A stretch of 22,719 nucleotides of DNA, taken from a virus. Shown here piece by piece: positions 8,691 through 17,269 of the stretch. Both the position numbers and the translations under genes were made by a program. Where the stretch lies: positions 1-22,719 of the IMG/VR virus record IMGVR_UViG_3300010296_000100. One strand, written 5' to 3'. Position 1 is the stretch's first letter. Every line of letters starts with the position of its first letter. The notes beneath the pieces were generated by a model. That model was not told the origin of the DNA and did not search any database. It was given only the letters and a program-made list of their open reading frames with translations.

Positions 8691-9212
8691 ATGGCAATCC
8701 CCCCACAAGTAATAGCGGCAGCAATTCAAGTAGCAGGCCAAATGGGTTCTAAAATAGGAGAAAGAGAGTATCCAGTTGGTACAACTTATGACGATTTACA
8801 AAGAGCATTAGGATTTTTGCGAAGAAAATATGGGCAAGCTTCAAATATTTTCCAAGAAGGTGGAACTATTGGGGATTATGAATTTCGTGGTGGCGGTAGA
8901 GATTCTGCACAAGAAAATCGTAGTAAGAATATTAGAAAAGCTTATGAAGATTATTTATTATCCGAAGGTTTCTCAGAAGATTATGCAAGCTCACGAGCTA
9001 AAAGAGATAAACGATTACAAAAACAAAAAGGTTTTAGAGAATACATTAAAGATACTGGTGATGAATATAATTTAACAGCAGGAAAAGGTCGTATCAAGGG
9101 TGTTCCTACATACGAAGGTTTTTATTTTGGGCCAAGAGAAGGTGGTCGCTTATATGAAAGTAACATTGACCCAGAAGCTTTATTAAAAACAGCATTAGGA
9201 CAAAGGGGTTAA
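8691..9212 (+). CDS. Probable small internal virion protein
   Basis: A strong Shine-Dalgarno (GAGGAGAAAA, 8680-8689) precedes ATG 8691. The 173-residue product begins with an Ala/Ile-rich hydrophobic helix (MAIPPQVIAAAIQVAGQMG), then becomes basic and helical with many Arg, Lys and Tyr, and ends in a Gly-rich segment (GVPTYEGFYFGPREGG). The N-terminal style (PPQVIAAAIQ) is common among proteins coded just after the tail hub in podoviruses, where ejection proteins lie. No enzyme motif was seen. The role as an ejected or internal protein is inferred from position and from three further genes of similar type that follow. Confidence 0.5.
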   Translation: MAIPPQVIAAAIQVAGQMGSKIGEREYPVGTTYDDLQRALGFLRRKYGQASNIFQEGGTIGDYEFRGGGRDSAQENRSKNIRKAYEDYLLSEGFSEDYASSRAKRDKRLQKQKGFREYIKDTGDEYNLTAGKGRIKGVPTYEGFYFGPREGGRLYESNIDPEALLKTALGQRG

Positions 9213-9217
9213 GTAAG

Positions 9218-10075
9218 ATGGCTTTAACAGACGTACAAAGAAGAAGAAGAAAAAAAAGAAAAGCGCAATATGCTGATTTAACTAAACAAGCAGAAAAACT
9301 AGGTTTAGAGATAGATTATGGTGATCTTGGTGAAAAACAATTTAAAAAAAGAAATCAACTTTTAAAACAAAAAATCCAAGAAGCACAAGCAGCAGAAAAA
9401 GCAACAGAAGAAGAAGCAAAAACAGCAGAAGAAAATTCAGTACCAGAAGTAACTCCAACAAGTGCAGCTAAAGATACTACAGCTGCTATTGGTGCAGTAA
9501 CTCCAGCAGTTGCACAAGATGTTGCAGCTGGAATAGGTTTCAGGGGTGATGTTAGAGATATTTTAGCAGGTGAAATTAGTGCAGCTGGAGTAGAGGGATT
9601 AACACAACAAGATTTAGCTGATATAGACACAGTTAGTCAACAGCGTATGCGTGGTGCAACAGAAGACTTTAGAAATAGAGTTCAATCTGTAATTGGTAAT
9701 TTGCAAGGACGTGGTTTTACATCTAGTAATTTAGCAGGTCGTAATTTACAAGAAGGAGCTTATGATCCTTACAGTAGAAACGTGCAAGACATTATGACAG
9801 GTGAAGCACAAATGAGACAAAATATTTTAAATGCAAGAGCGCAACGTAGAGCGCAAAGAGTACAAAGTGCTTTAGGAGCTGTTGGTACTTTAGGAACTGG
9901 CGGTGTAACTGAATTACAAAATACTTATATAGATCCTAGTCGTTATGGTGGTATGTCGCAAGCACAAGCAGCACAAATCGCTATTGGTGCAGCTGGGGCT
10001 GGTGCTAATTATTATTCACAAGCTGGTAAATACGGAGCAGGTGTTTTAACAGAAAATAGAGTATTAGGGTATTAA
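9218..10075 (+). CDS. Probable internal virion (DNA ejection) protein
   Basis: The 285-residue product opens with a basic run (QRRRRKKRKAQYADL), continues as a Lys/Glu/Ala coiled coil (to about residue 75), and then has an Ala/Gly-rich half containing GNLQGRGFTSSNLAGRNLQ (about 163-181), a motif I associate with internal or ejection proteins of podoviruses where 'GRGFxSS' is followed by long Gln/Arg helices. The end (AQIAIGAAGAGANYYSQAGKYGAG) is a glycine-alanine helix able to enter a membrane. A function in forming the trans-envelope channel during DNA entry is inferred. It starts 5 bases after the previous gene with only a weak Shine-Dalgarno, so it probably depends on upstream translation. 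Confidence 0.6.
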   Translation: MALTDVQRRRRKKRKAQYADLTKQAEKLGLEIDYGDLGEKQFKKRNQLLKQKIQEAQAAEKATEEEAKTAEENSVPEVTPTSAAKDTTAAIGAVTPAVAQDVAAGIGFRGDVRDILAGEISAAGVEGLTQQDLADIDTVSQQRMRGATEDFRNRVQSVIGNLQGRGFTSSNLAGRNLQEGAYDPYSRNVQDIMTGEAQMRQNILNARAQRRAQRVQSALGAVGTLGTGGVTELQNTYIDPSRYGGMSQAQAAQIAIGAAGAGANYYSQAGKYGAGVLTENRVLGY

Positions 10076-10077
10076 TT

Positions 10078-10632
10078 ATGGCAAGAAAAAGTGGTGGAAT
10101 ATTAGCAGCAATTGGAGAGGGACTTTCTCTTGGTGGTAAAAAATATGAGGAGTATCTTGAAAAGAAAAAGAAAGAACAAAAAGCCGAAACTTTAAAAGAT
10201 TCAATTAGAGAAATAATTGGTTACAAAACAAGTGGTAGTATAGATCCTCAAAATTTAAGAGCTGGTATTACAGCTGATGATCCAGTTGGTTTAATTGCAG
10301 GAATGGTTGATTCAGAAACAGGTGATTTATCAAACTTTGGACAAATGATGTTAAAAGCGCAAATAGAACGTCAGCAACAAGAAGATTTTTTTAGATTAAA
10401 AGGTCAACTTGAAAATCAACCAAATTATGGTCAATTGCTAAATACAAAAGATGGAAAAGATCCATTTGCAAATTTTAGATCTTTATATAAAGTTGAAAGA
10501 TTTTCTCCACAAGCAGAAAGGCAAATTATTATGGATATTGTGCAAGGTAAAAATCCATTAATGCACAAGCCAATTCCTAGTGGTAAGAAAGCTGGCATTT
10601 GGCGTGATGAGGATATATACGATTTACGATAA
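10078..10632 (+). CDS. Unknown protein of the internal virion cluster
   Basis: The gene starts 2 bases after the previous stop. The 184-residue product has a short hydrophobic N-terminus (GGILAAIGEGLSLGGKK), a Lys/Glu-rich helix (KKYEEYLEKKKKEQKAETLKD read in parts, residues about 21-40), and then a mixed region with FGQMMLKAQIERQQQEDFFRLK (helix, about 96-115). No catalytic motif or Cys is visible. I do not recognise the family. Sitting between two probable ejection proteins, it is most likely another minor virion or internal protein; a chaperone for its large neighbour is the main alternative. Confidence 0.5.
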   Translation: MARKSGGILAAIGEGLSLGGKKYEEYLEKKKKEQKAETLKDSIREIIGYKTSGSIDPQNLRAGITADDPVGLIAGMVDSETGDLSNFGQMMLKAQIERQQQEDFFRLKGQLENQPNYGQLLNTKDGKDPFANFRSLYKVERFSPQAERQIIMDIVQGKNPLMHKPIPSGKKAGIWRDEDIYDLR

Positions 10633-10641
10633 GGAAAAATT

Positions 10642-13600
10642 TTGATCGGAAACCCAACACCAGAAGAAACTGAAAAACTTAAAACTATGCCATCTATAAC
10701 AGGGTATAGAGAACACTCAGTTGAAAATTTAACACCAAAAGCAATTGAAGTTGCAAAAGATATTGGACTTGGAACAGTTTTTGGAGATGATATTAAAGAT
10801 ATTCTAATAAATAAAATTAATCCATTTGAAAAAGAATTTGATATTACGCCTGATCTAAAAGCAATTGGTGTTGGTGGAATACAAACTGCAATTGCATCAG
10901 GAGAAGCAATCGCAGGTGCGGCTACTCGTTTAGGACAACTTGGAATTGAGCAATATGGAATTAAAAGCGTAATAGGAAAATATAATGAAGCGTTAGCAGA
11001 AAATCATGCAAAAGGGTATGAACTTGATAAAACGGAAATAGATCCTGATGAATATATAGCTAATTTTAGAAAGTCTTTAAAAGAAATGGATATAACAAAA
11101 CACTTTGTAGATGACAAAGGTGTTTTTAATATTGACGATAGAACTCACGAATGGAGAAAGCAAACATTTGATGGTGATATAGTAGAATGGGGTAAAAAAA
11201 ATCCATTAACTTATGTAGGTGCAATTTTTGGTGGATTAGGTGCTGGTGCTGCTTTTAGTGCTGTTCCTATACTTGGCCCTTTGTTTAGTGGTGAAGCTTA
11301 TATGGGCGGTATTGCAAAAGCACTTGGCCCATTAGGAAAAACACTTATAGGAAAACAAATTCTTGCAAGACTTCTAGGTGGAATAACTGTAGGTGGTGGA
11401 AGTAATTTATTAGCTGAAATACCATTTGCAATTAATGACGCAATTGATGATGATGGCAATTTTGATATTGGAAGATTTGGTTATAATTTAACACTTGCAG
11501 GTTTAATTGGTGGTGTATTTGGAATGTTTACATCTGCTGGTGGCGCAATGTTAGCTGCATCTGGTAGAAGACTTGCATACAACCAGGCTGTTGAGGCAGA
11601 GAAACAGGCTATTGAAGAAGTTTTAAAAAATACAACTAAAGAACAATGGGCAGAATCAGTTGCTTATACTAAACGTAAAAATGCTTTTTTCCAAACAAAA
11701 CCAAAAGATGACGCAATTAAAATACAAGAACAAAAAGTAGAAGAAAATGTAGAAGGTCAAATTTTTCCAGATAGAGATGAAACAGGTGCAACCGAAATTA
11801 ATCAACAAGTTAGTTTATTTGATCCAGTTGTAGGTGTAGAAACAGTACCAGCAGATGATATAACAATAGAAGAAGCTTTAGAGCCTTTATTTAGAAAACC
11901 TACTTATACTCGTGATGAGGTAGAAGCAAGAGATTTATATGGGATTCAACCTAAACAAAAAAGACCTAGAGATGTTGCAAAAGCAAAAAAAGTTTTAAAA
12001 GAATTAAATTTAAAAAACCTTGACGAAAATTTTAAATTATCTATAAAAGAAAATTTAAGGTCTAAAGAAGGCCCAATCAGTGATCTTGACAGGCATTTAG
12101 GTATGCAACCAGAAATGCTACCAGATGAAAGATTGGTTATTGGTGATGAAAGTTTAAATAAACAAGGATACCAAAGACTTAAAAATATAAAAGAACAAAC
12201 TGGTGCATACGAAGAAGCTGGAACTGGTATATATCGTCAACCAAATTACACGCCAGAAAAAACGCAAAATATTATTGACATGCACCAAAAACTTTATGGT
12301 AAAACGCAAACTGTTAAAGCTCAAATATCAGATGATATTGCCGTATTATATGAAAATTCAAAAGCGTTTGAACCAGAGAAAGACAATCGTAATGTGCGTT
12401 TCCATGAATTAATTGAAGAAAATGGCCCTGAGTTTGCGGCTGATTTAATTGCGCCAGTAATAGAAAAAATATCTAATTTTGAAAGAACTTTATCATCAAT
12501 GGACGTTTTAGGTTATCGTACTTACGCTGGCCTCATTGGTGAATTTGCACCAGAAGTTGTTGTTACATTAAGAAATGCAGATTTTAATAAACTTGCAAAA
12601 GTAAAAGCTGCAAGTGATATATCATTTAAGTTTTTTGACAATATAAAAAAAATTATCAAGAAAGATACACCTGACTTTATGTCAATTAATACTTCATTAC
12701 AAGATAGAAACCCACAAGTAGTAAGAGATATATTAGAAAAAAGAATACAAACATATTCAGTTATGGGTGATAATGAATCATTAACAGCAGCTCGTAATGC
12801 ACTTGAAGGATTAGAAGATACTTTCAATCTTTTAGAAGTAATGCACTTTGAGCTAAACAAGTCAGGGACAGCAGTTAATTGGTTAGAAAACTATTGGCCA
12901 AGATCCATTAGAAGTGTTGACGCTTTAAAAGAGAAATTAGGTAGAACTTTTAAAAAAGACTATGAATTAGCTTTAAGTAAAGAAGCTAAACGACTTGGTT
13001 TGAAAAATAAAAAACATCTAGGTGAAGATGAAAAAAATAGAGTTTTGACAAAATTTATTTCAGACGCACAAAGAGCTGGGCAAAATCCTTTTAAAGCAAA
13101 AAGAACAATTGACAAAATGGAATCGTTATCAGAATATTATGACGATTTTGAAACAGCTTTTAATAAATATATTTATAGAGCAATCAATCAAATTGAAGAC
13201 AATAAACTATTAGGGAAATTACCAGATGGTTATTTAAAAGAGTTGCGAGGTAAGCCTAACAGACAGCAAATAGAATCACAAGATGAAATGATTGGTAAAG
13301 TATTACGTGATCGTGGTTTTGAAGATAAATTAGAATCAGGTCAAATTAGCGAACAAGAATTTAAACTAATTAAACAGTATTACCAAGACTATTTATACAA
13401 TAGTCGTAAAATGATAAATCCAGTTGCGAATTTTTTAAAACAGTTGTCTTATACAGGTTTCTTAGCAAATCCATCTGCAAGTATAACGCAGTTCGCAGAT
13501 GTGTCTATGAGCCTATATAACAATGGCCTTGCTAGAACAACAGGGACTATGTTTGACTCAGCAGGTAACTTGTATAGTAAAGATGGAAGTTTATTAGCAA

Positions 13601-14592
13601 AAATTGGTTTAAATGATATTCAAAAAGATATGAGTACCGATCCATACAGCACAGGTCGTTTTGAAAAATTCAATAAAAAGATTTTTGAGGCGACTGGATT
13701 TAAAACAATTGACGCATTTCAAAAAGAAAATATGTTGGGAGCAACTTTTAAAAAGTACGAAAACCTTGTGGAGAAAGGGATAAAAGATCCATCTAATAAA
13801 GATTTTCAAAAATTCATCAAAGAAAAAGAAATAATGTTTGGTGATAATACTCAAGAATTTTTAGAAGCAATTTATCAGGGTAAGTCAGATGATCCAAATG
13901 TATTAAAATCTTTATTTCATGATTTAGCAGAATTTCAGCCAATTACTTTTTCTGAGTTACCAATTGCAGTTGCAAGAAATAAAAACTTAGGTTTTATATA
14001 TTCATTAAAGTCTTGGAATTTAAGGTATTTAGATTTATTGCGAAAAGAAGTTTGGAATGAAATGAAAACAAGCAAGGGTCGTGCAATCGGTAATTTAATT
14101 AAGATCATGGCAAGTTATGGTATAACTAATGCAGCAACAAATTACATTAAAGATGTATTCATGGGCCGTAATGTAGAAGTAGAAAAAATGCCTATAGAAG
14201 TTTTATTGCAAACATTGACTTTTACTAATAGATATAATTTCGATAAATTAAGAAGGGGTGATAAAGAATTAGGTACTAGAGTTGGAGATTTTGCAAAATC
14301 TATTGTTTTACCACCATCTATGCAAATAATTTTTGATGTGCTTGATGATACTGGTGAAGTATTAGGTTCAACAATTGAAGGTGATACAAAGTGGGATCGT
14401 ATGCCTGTAATTGGCATAGACTCAAAATCAATGCGCTATATTTCAGGTGTAGGTAAAGATTTATATTTTAGGCTTGGTAGAGGTAAGCGATTAGAAGATA
14501 AGTATGGTGAAAATGTAAATGTTAGCAGTCTTGCTAATATTAGTGGCCCATCTAGGCGAAAAAGAAAGAGAAAGCTTAAACTAAATTTGTGA
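10642..14592 (+). CDS. Large internal virion / DNA-ejection protein
   Basis: This is the largest complete gene in the window (1316 residues), in the size class of T7 gp16. TTG 10642 is chosen because AAGG (10631-10634) lies 7 bases before it and the upstream gene stops at 10632. The protein has an acidic helical N-terminal region, two Gly/Ala-rich hydrophobic stretches (about residues 193-217, GAIFGGLGAGAAFSAVPILG, and 284-305, GLIGGVFGMFTSAGG) that could insert in a membrane, a long charged helical middle, and a more conserved-looking block near 926-970 (FLKQLSYTGFLANPSASITQ). The end is strongly basic (SRRKRKRKLKLNL). Unlike T7 gp16, no lysozyme or transglycosylase motif is visible. It would be packaged inside the head and ejected first to form the path for DNA. 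Confidence 0.7.
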   Translation: MIGNPTPEETEKLKTMPSITGYREHSVENLTPKAIEVAKDIGLGTVFGDDIKDILINKINPFEKEFDITPDLKAIGVGGIQTAIASGEAIAGAATRLGQLGIEQYGIKSVIGKYNEALAENHAKGYELDKTEIDPDEYIANFRKSLKEMDITKHFVDDKGVFNIDDRTHEWRKQTFDGDIVEWGKKNPLTYVGAIFGGLGAGAAFSAVPILGPLFSGEAYMGGIAKALGPLGKTLIGKQILARLLGGITVGGGSNLLAEIPFAINDAIDDDGNFDIGRFGYNLTLAGLIGGVFGMFTSAGGAMLAASGRRLAYNQAVEAEKQAIEEVLKNTTKEQWAESVAYTKRKNAFFQTKPKDDAIKIQEQKVEENVEGQIFPDRDETGATEINQQVSLFDPVVGVETVPADDITIEEALEPLFRKPTYTRDEVEARDLYGIQPKQKRPRDVAKAKKVLKELNLKNLDENFKLSIKENLRSKEGPISDLDRHLGMQPEMLPDERLVIGDESLNKQGYQRLKNIKEQTGAYEEAGTGIYRQPNYTPEKTQNIIDMHQKLYGKTQTVKAQISDDIAVLYENSKAFEPEKDNRNVRFHELIEENGPEFAADLIAPVIEKISNFERTLSSMDVLGYRTYAGLIGEFAPEVVVTLRNADFNKLAKVKAASDISFKFFDNIKKIIKKDTPDFMSINTSLQDRNPQVVRDILEKRIQTYSVMGDNESLTAARNALEGLEDTFNLLEVMHFELNKSGTAVNWLENYWPRSIRSVDALKEKLGRTFKKDYELALSKEAKRLGLKNKKHLGEDEKNRVLTKFISDAQRAGQNPFKAKRTIDKMESLSEYYDDFETAFNKYIYRAINQIEDNKLLGKLPDGYLKELRGKPNRQQIESQDEMIGKVLRDRGFEDKLESGQISEQEFKLIKQYYQDYLYNSRKMINPVANFLKQLSYTGFLANPSASITQFADVSMSLYNNGLARTTGTMFDSAGNLYSKDGSLLAKIGLNDIQKDMSTDPYSTGRFEKFNKKIFEATGFKTIDAFQKENMLGATFKKYENLVEKGIKDPSNKDFQKFIKEKEIMFGDNTQEFLEAIYQGKSDDPNVLKSLFHDLAEFQPITFSELPIAVARNKNLGFIYSLKSWNLRYLDLLRKEVWNEMKTSKGRAIGNLIKIMASYGITNAATNYIKDVFMGRNVEVEKMPIEVLLQTLTFTNRYNFDKLRRGDKELGTRVGDFAKSIVLPPSMQIIFDVLDDTGEVLGSTIEGDTKWDRMPVIGIDSKSMRYISGVGKDLYFRLGRGKRLEDKYGENVNVSSLANISGPSRRKRKRKLKLNL

Positions 14593-14607
14593 TAAAGTAA
14601 GAATAAG

Positions 14608-15288
14608 ATGGTAGTAACTAAAAGTGATCTGCAAACAATTGAATCAACTGATATATTGACATTTACTAATGGTGCAGGTAATCGTGTTGACGCAGATTTA
14701 GTTAATCAAAACTTCGCTACTTATCTTTCATTTATACAAACTTTAACTCAATTTTCAATAGATCAAAGTCCACAATTAGGCGTAGAATCAACTTTTGCAG
14801 TAAACACAAATTTTAGTAATGGTTTAAAAACGAATACAGTTAGAAGTTATACAACTAATGGTAACTTAATTTTAATTCCTGATGGAACAGGTAAGTTGTA
14901 TAAGACATCTGCAACGGCTAATAATGAGCTGTATACTAAAAATCAAGTAGATACTGCTATTGCAAGTATAGTAGGAACAAGTTTTACGCTTATTGATGGT
15001 GGTATTAAGACTACTGATTTTACAGTGGTTACAAATACTTTTTATTACGTAAGTGGTGCAACTGGAAACGTAACGGCTACATTACCTGCTAATCCAGTTA
15101 ATGGTCAGGTAGTAGGTTTCGTTAATTATTTAGAAGATTTTGTAAATAATGGAAATGTTTTTAATTTAGTGTCAGCTAATCATAATATACAGGGTGGGAC
15201 GGCAACGGCTATTGCACCAGAGGTTTTGAATAATTTTTATTCATTGTATTTGATATATGACACATCTTTAGGGTGGTATAGGTTATGA
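14608..15288 (+). CDS. Tail fibre-type protein with C-terminal beta domain
   Basis: The 226-residue protein follows the internal protein gene and opens the host-recognition region. Its first 60 residues are mixed (LVNQNFATYLSFIQTLTQFS is a helix), the middle is Thr/Asn-rich beta (NGNLILIPDGTGKL), and residues about 128-226 form a domain of the pattern FYYVSG, LPANPVNGQVVGF, then LYLIYDTSLGWYRL, seen at the ends of many phage fibres; the same layout appears in the gene at 18759. The first part may anchor to the tail. The Shine-Dalgarno is weak. The stop overlaps the next ATG in an ATGA, so it is coupled to the glycine-rich gene. Tail fibre is the most likely role; receptor contact is not shown. 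Confidence 0.65.
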   Translation: MVVTKSDLQTIESTDILTFTNGAGNRVDADLVNQNFATYLSFIQTLTQFSIDQSPQLGVESTFAVNTNFSNGLKTNTVRSYTTNGNLILIPDGTGKLYKTSATANNELYTKNQVDTAIASIVGTSFTLIDGGIKTTDFTVVTNTFYYVSGATGNVTATLPANPVNGQVVGFVNYLEDFVNNGNVFNLVSANHNIQGGTATAIAPEVLNNFYSLYLIYDTSLGWYRL

Positions 15289-16442
15289 GTAATAGATTAG
15301 CAAGTTCTTTAGGTACAATAGCAGGTGGCACTAAATATTTTACATTGAGTAGTAGTAATCCATATCCATCTTTTGATATTCCATTGTTTTTACCGATAAG
15401 TAATGGGCTAGATTTTGTCAGTTCTAGTAGTTTCACTCAAAGTGTTGGAATTTATGAGTATAACAATTTTACTATATCAACAGGACATCAAATGACTGTA
15501 AATCCTGGACTTACCATAATTCGTTGTGCAGGTACTTTTACTTGCGGTGGTAATGGGATTATTGGTGCATTAGGAGATCCTGTAACTATAGGTGATGGAT
15601 ACCCAAAAACATCTGGAACAGATGGTTTAGGTATTGCAAATAGTGATGGTGAAAATGCTACTGGTACTAGTGCTACTGGTGGTGGTGGTGCTGGTGGCAA
15701 TGCTGTTGTCGGTGGTGCTGGTGGTGCTGGTGGCAATGCTGGTAGCGGTGGCGGTGGCGGTGGTAATACTGGCTACAGTGGCGGTGGCGGTAACAGTATT
15801 AGCGGTGGCGGTGGCGGTGGCGGACTTCATGTTAATAATGGTTTTATACAATCAGCTGGCGGCGTAGCTGGAATAAATGGAGTTACTGGTAAAGTACCTG
15901 GTTGTTTAATAGTTATAGCAAATACAATTAATATATCTTCTAATATTACTTTGACTGGTAGTAGTGGCACTAACGCTGATAATGGTGGTAATGGTGGTGT
16001 TGATGCTAATAGTACTGTTGGGGGCGGCGGCGGCGGTGGCGGTGCTGGCGGTAGAGGCGTACAAGGTGGTATTTTTATAGGTTTAGGTAATACTATAAAT
16101 CACTCATCAGGTGTTATTGATGTTTCTGGTGGAAACGGTGGAAACGGTGGTAATGGTGGTAATGGTGCTAATGCTTATTACCCTGGTGGTGGCGGTGGTG
16201 CTGGCGCAGGTGGTAATGGCGGTAGCACAGGATTTGTATTTTTAAAAGCAAAAACTTTAATTGTGTCAGGAACCATTACTGCTAATGCAGGTACTCCTGG
16301 TACTGCAGGTACTCCTGGTACTGGTGGTGTTGGTGGCCCTTCTGGTCAATCTCAAGCAGGTTATAATGCTGGTACAAGTACAGTAGGATCAACTTACATA
16401 TCATTAAATCCAATACAAACAATTACAGGGAGTCCTTTCTAA
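15285..16442 (+). CDS. Glycine-rich adhesin-like tail fibre protein
   Basis: The 385-residue product has a non-repetitive N-terminal region (residues 1-125) with strand-rich NFTISTGHQMTVNPGLTII, then three Gly-dense blocks (about 130-183, 225-265 and 283-325) separated by hydrophobic beta segments (LIVIANTINISSNITLTGS; GIFIGLGNTINHSSGVIDVSG; FVFLKAKTLIVSGTI), and finally a GTPGTAGTPGTGG tail. Long Gly runs split by short beta strands are the pattern of the polyglycine-II sandwich domain in T-even-like phage S16 gp38 adhesin, where variable loops between Gly helices bind the receptor. That fold is known for gp38; here it is inferred. It may sit at a fibre tip. Start and stop both overlap neighbouring genes (ATGA before, TAATG after). 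A simple low-complexity linker is the alternative. Confidence 0.65.
   Translation: MSNRLASSLGTIAGGTKYFTLSSSNPYPSFDIPLFLPISNGLDFVSSSSFTQSVGIYEYNNFTISTGHQMTVNPGLTIIRCAGTFTCGGNGIIGALGDPVTIGDGYPKTSGTDGLGIANSDGENATGTSATGGGGAGGNAVVGGAGGAGGNAGSGGGGGGNTGYSGGGGNSISGGGGGGGLHVNNGFIQSAGGVAGINGVTGKVPGCLIVIANTINISSNITLTGSSGTNADNGGNGGVDANSTVGGGGGGGGAGGRGVQGGIFIGLGNTINHSSGVIDVSGGNGGNGGNGGNGANAYYPGGGGGAGAGGNGGSTGFVFLKAKTLIVSGTITANAGTPGTAGTPGTGGVGGPSGQSQAGYNAGTSTVGSTYISLNPIQTITGSPF
15657..16345 (+). repeat. Degenerate Gly-codon (GGT/GGC) repeat region
   Basis: Several clusters of GGTGGC, GGTGCT and GGTAAT units encode the glycine blocks of the adhesin-like gene. They are interrupted by non-repetitive coding sequence at about 15830-15955, 16065-16125 and 16225-16285. 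The glycine codons mix GGT, GGC, GGG and GGA, so the protein pattern and not pure slippage is likely kept by selection. Recombination between clusters could shorten or lengthen them. Confidence 0.75.
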
Positions 16443-16822
16443 TGGCAATAATTGACGATTACGTAGTAGATAACCTTAAAGGTAAATGGGATAATGAAAA
16501 GAATATGTGGGTGGAACCACCAGCAATAATTGAAGAACCCCCAGAGCTTCCAGATACAATTAAAATTAACCCTTTAGAAATTGCAACTAGACATCTATTA
16601 GCTCATAGACATACAGTTGATTTATGGATTAAAGAAAGTCCAACCTTACAAGCATTTTTTACTAAAGAGTCAATGGTAGATTGGACTGAATTAGAGTCAT
16701 TAAAAACAGTCATAGAACAAGATCGTGATGATGCAAATAATCCTTTAACAGCAGAAGTCGCAACTATAATGCTTGACTTGATTACAGGGATACAAGCAGG
16801 AGTAAAACATGAAACCACGTAA
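16442..16822 (+). CDS. Unknown 126-residue protein, possible fibre accessory
   Basis: The start shares one base with the stop of the glycine-rich gene (TAATG). The 126-residue product is acidic, with a Trp/Pro-rich first third (LKGKWDNEKNMWVEPPAI, IEEPPELPD) and a helical remainder (ESLKTVIEQDRDDA, VATIMLDLITGIQAG). There are no Cys residues, no signal peptide and no membrane segment. I cannot assign a family. Because a soluble acidic protein is coupled to an adhesin-like gene, a fibre assembly chaperone of the gp57A or Tfa type is one possibility, supported only by position. The last 14 bases overlap the following gene. Confidence 0.5.
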   Translation: MAIIDDYVVDNLKGKWDNEKNMWVEPPAIIEEPPELPDTIKINPLEIATRHLLAHRHTVDLWIKESPTLQAFFTKESMVDWTELESLKTVIEQDRDDANNPLTAEVATIMLDLITGIQAGVKHETT

Positions 16823-17021
16823 AGGAAAAGCAGTAGCAAAAAAAGTAAACGGTAAAAAAGTATCTTATGGGCAAGCTGGTAAGACACCACAGCCAGGTAC
16901 GGCTAAAGGTGATGCTTACTGTGCAAGATCAGCAGGGATAAAGAAATGTAAAAATCCACCATGCGCTAATACGCTTTCACGCCAGAGATGGAAGTGCAGA
17001 GGCACTAAATCAATGAAATAA
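16809..17021 (+). CDS. Small basic four-cysteine protein (SYGQAGK family)
   Basis: A GGAG (16799-16802) serves ATG 16809, and the gene overlaps the previous one by 14 bases in another frame. The 70-residue product is strongly basic, with a Lys-rich start (residues 2-17), SYGQAGKTPQPGT (19-31), GDAYCARSAGIKK (34-46) and SRQRWKCRG (57-65). Cys 38, 47, 52 and 63 could hold one metal ion. I recall very similar short proteins in cyanophages and other marine phages, where SYGQAGK and GDAYCARSAG are nearly constant and the function is unknown. A nucleic-acid or virion role is plausible from the charge, but nothing here proves it. It begins a run of three tiny basic genes. Confidence 0.65.
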   Translation: MKPRKGKAVAKKVNGKKVSYGQAGKTPQPGTAKGDAYCARSAGIKKCKNPPCANTLSRQRWKCRGTKSMK

Positions 17022-17023
17022 TT

Positions 17024-17269
17024 ATGCCTAGAAATTTTAAAAAAGAATACCAGAATTATCATTCATCAGAGAAACAAAAAAAGAATAGAGCTTCTCGAAA
17101 TACAGCTCGTAATAGAGCTGAAAAAGCTGGTAAGGTGCGTAAAGGTGATGGCAAAGATATTGACCATAAGAACGGCAATCCTAGAGATAATAAGCCATCT
17201 AATTTAAGAGTGCAATCAAAGTCTAGTAATAGATCATTTCCTAGAAATAAAAAGGCAGGCAAAAGATGA
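17024..17269 (+). CDS. HNH-like small basic protein
   Basis: The 81-residue protein starts 2 bases after the previous stop. A basic, helical first half (KQKKNRASRNTARNRAEKAG, residues 17-36) is followed by GDGKDIDHKNGNPRDNKPSN and LR, matching the core of HNH-type motifs in which Asp47-His48 and Asn50 begin the motif, Asp55-Asn56 and Asn60-Leu61 continue it, and Asn69 takes the last position. In the HNH_3 group the pattern is H-x-N-G-x3-D-N-x3-N-L-x7-N, which fits. Such nucleases nick DNA with a metal ion; the protein here is only the core with no extra domains, so it may be a nicking enzyme, a packaging helper or a DNA-binding relic. Close relatives occur in marine phages. Its last 4 bases overlap the next gene. 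Confidence 0.65.
   Translation: MPRNFKKEYQNYHSSEKQKKNRASRNTARNRAEKAGKVRKGDGKDIDHKNGNPRDNKPSNLRVQSKSSNRSFPRNKKAGKR

Noticed and set aside
15488-15867. Three alternative frames under the glycine-rich region (both strands)
   Set aside because: They translate GGT/GGC repeats as Pro/Ala, Thr/Ala or Val/Leu runs and exist only because the repeat lacks stop codons in all frames.
16967-16980. TAATACGCTTTCAC, resembling a T7 promoter
   Set aside because: It lies inside the four-Cys gene in codons for a conserved-looking CANTLSR segment, has an insertion relative to the T7 consensus and lacks the TATAGG end.
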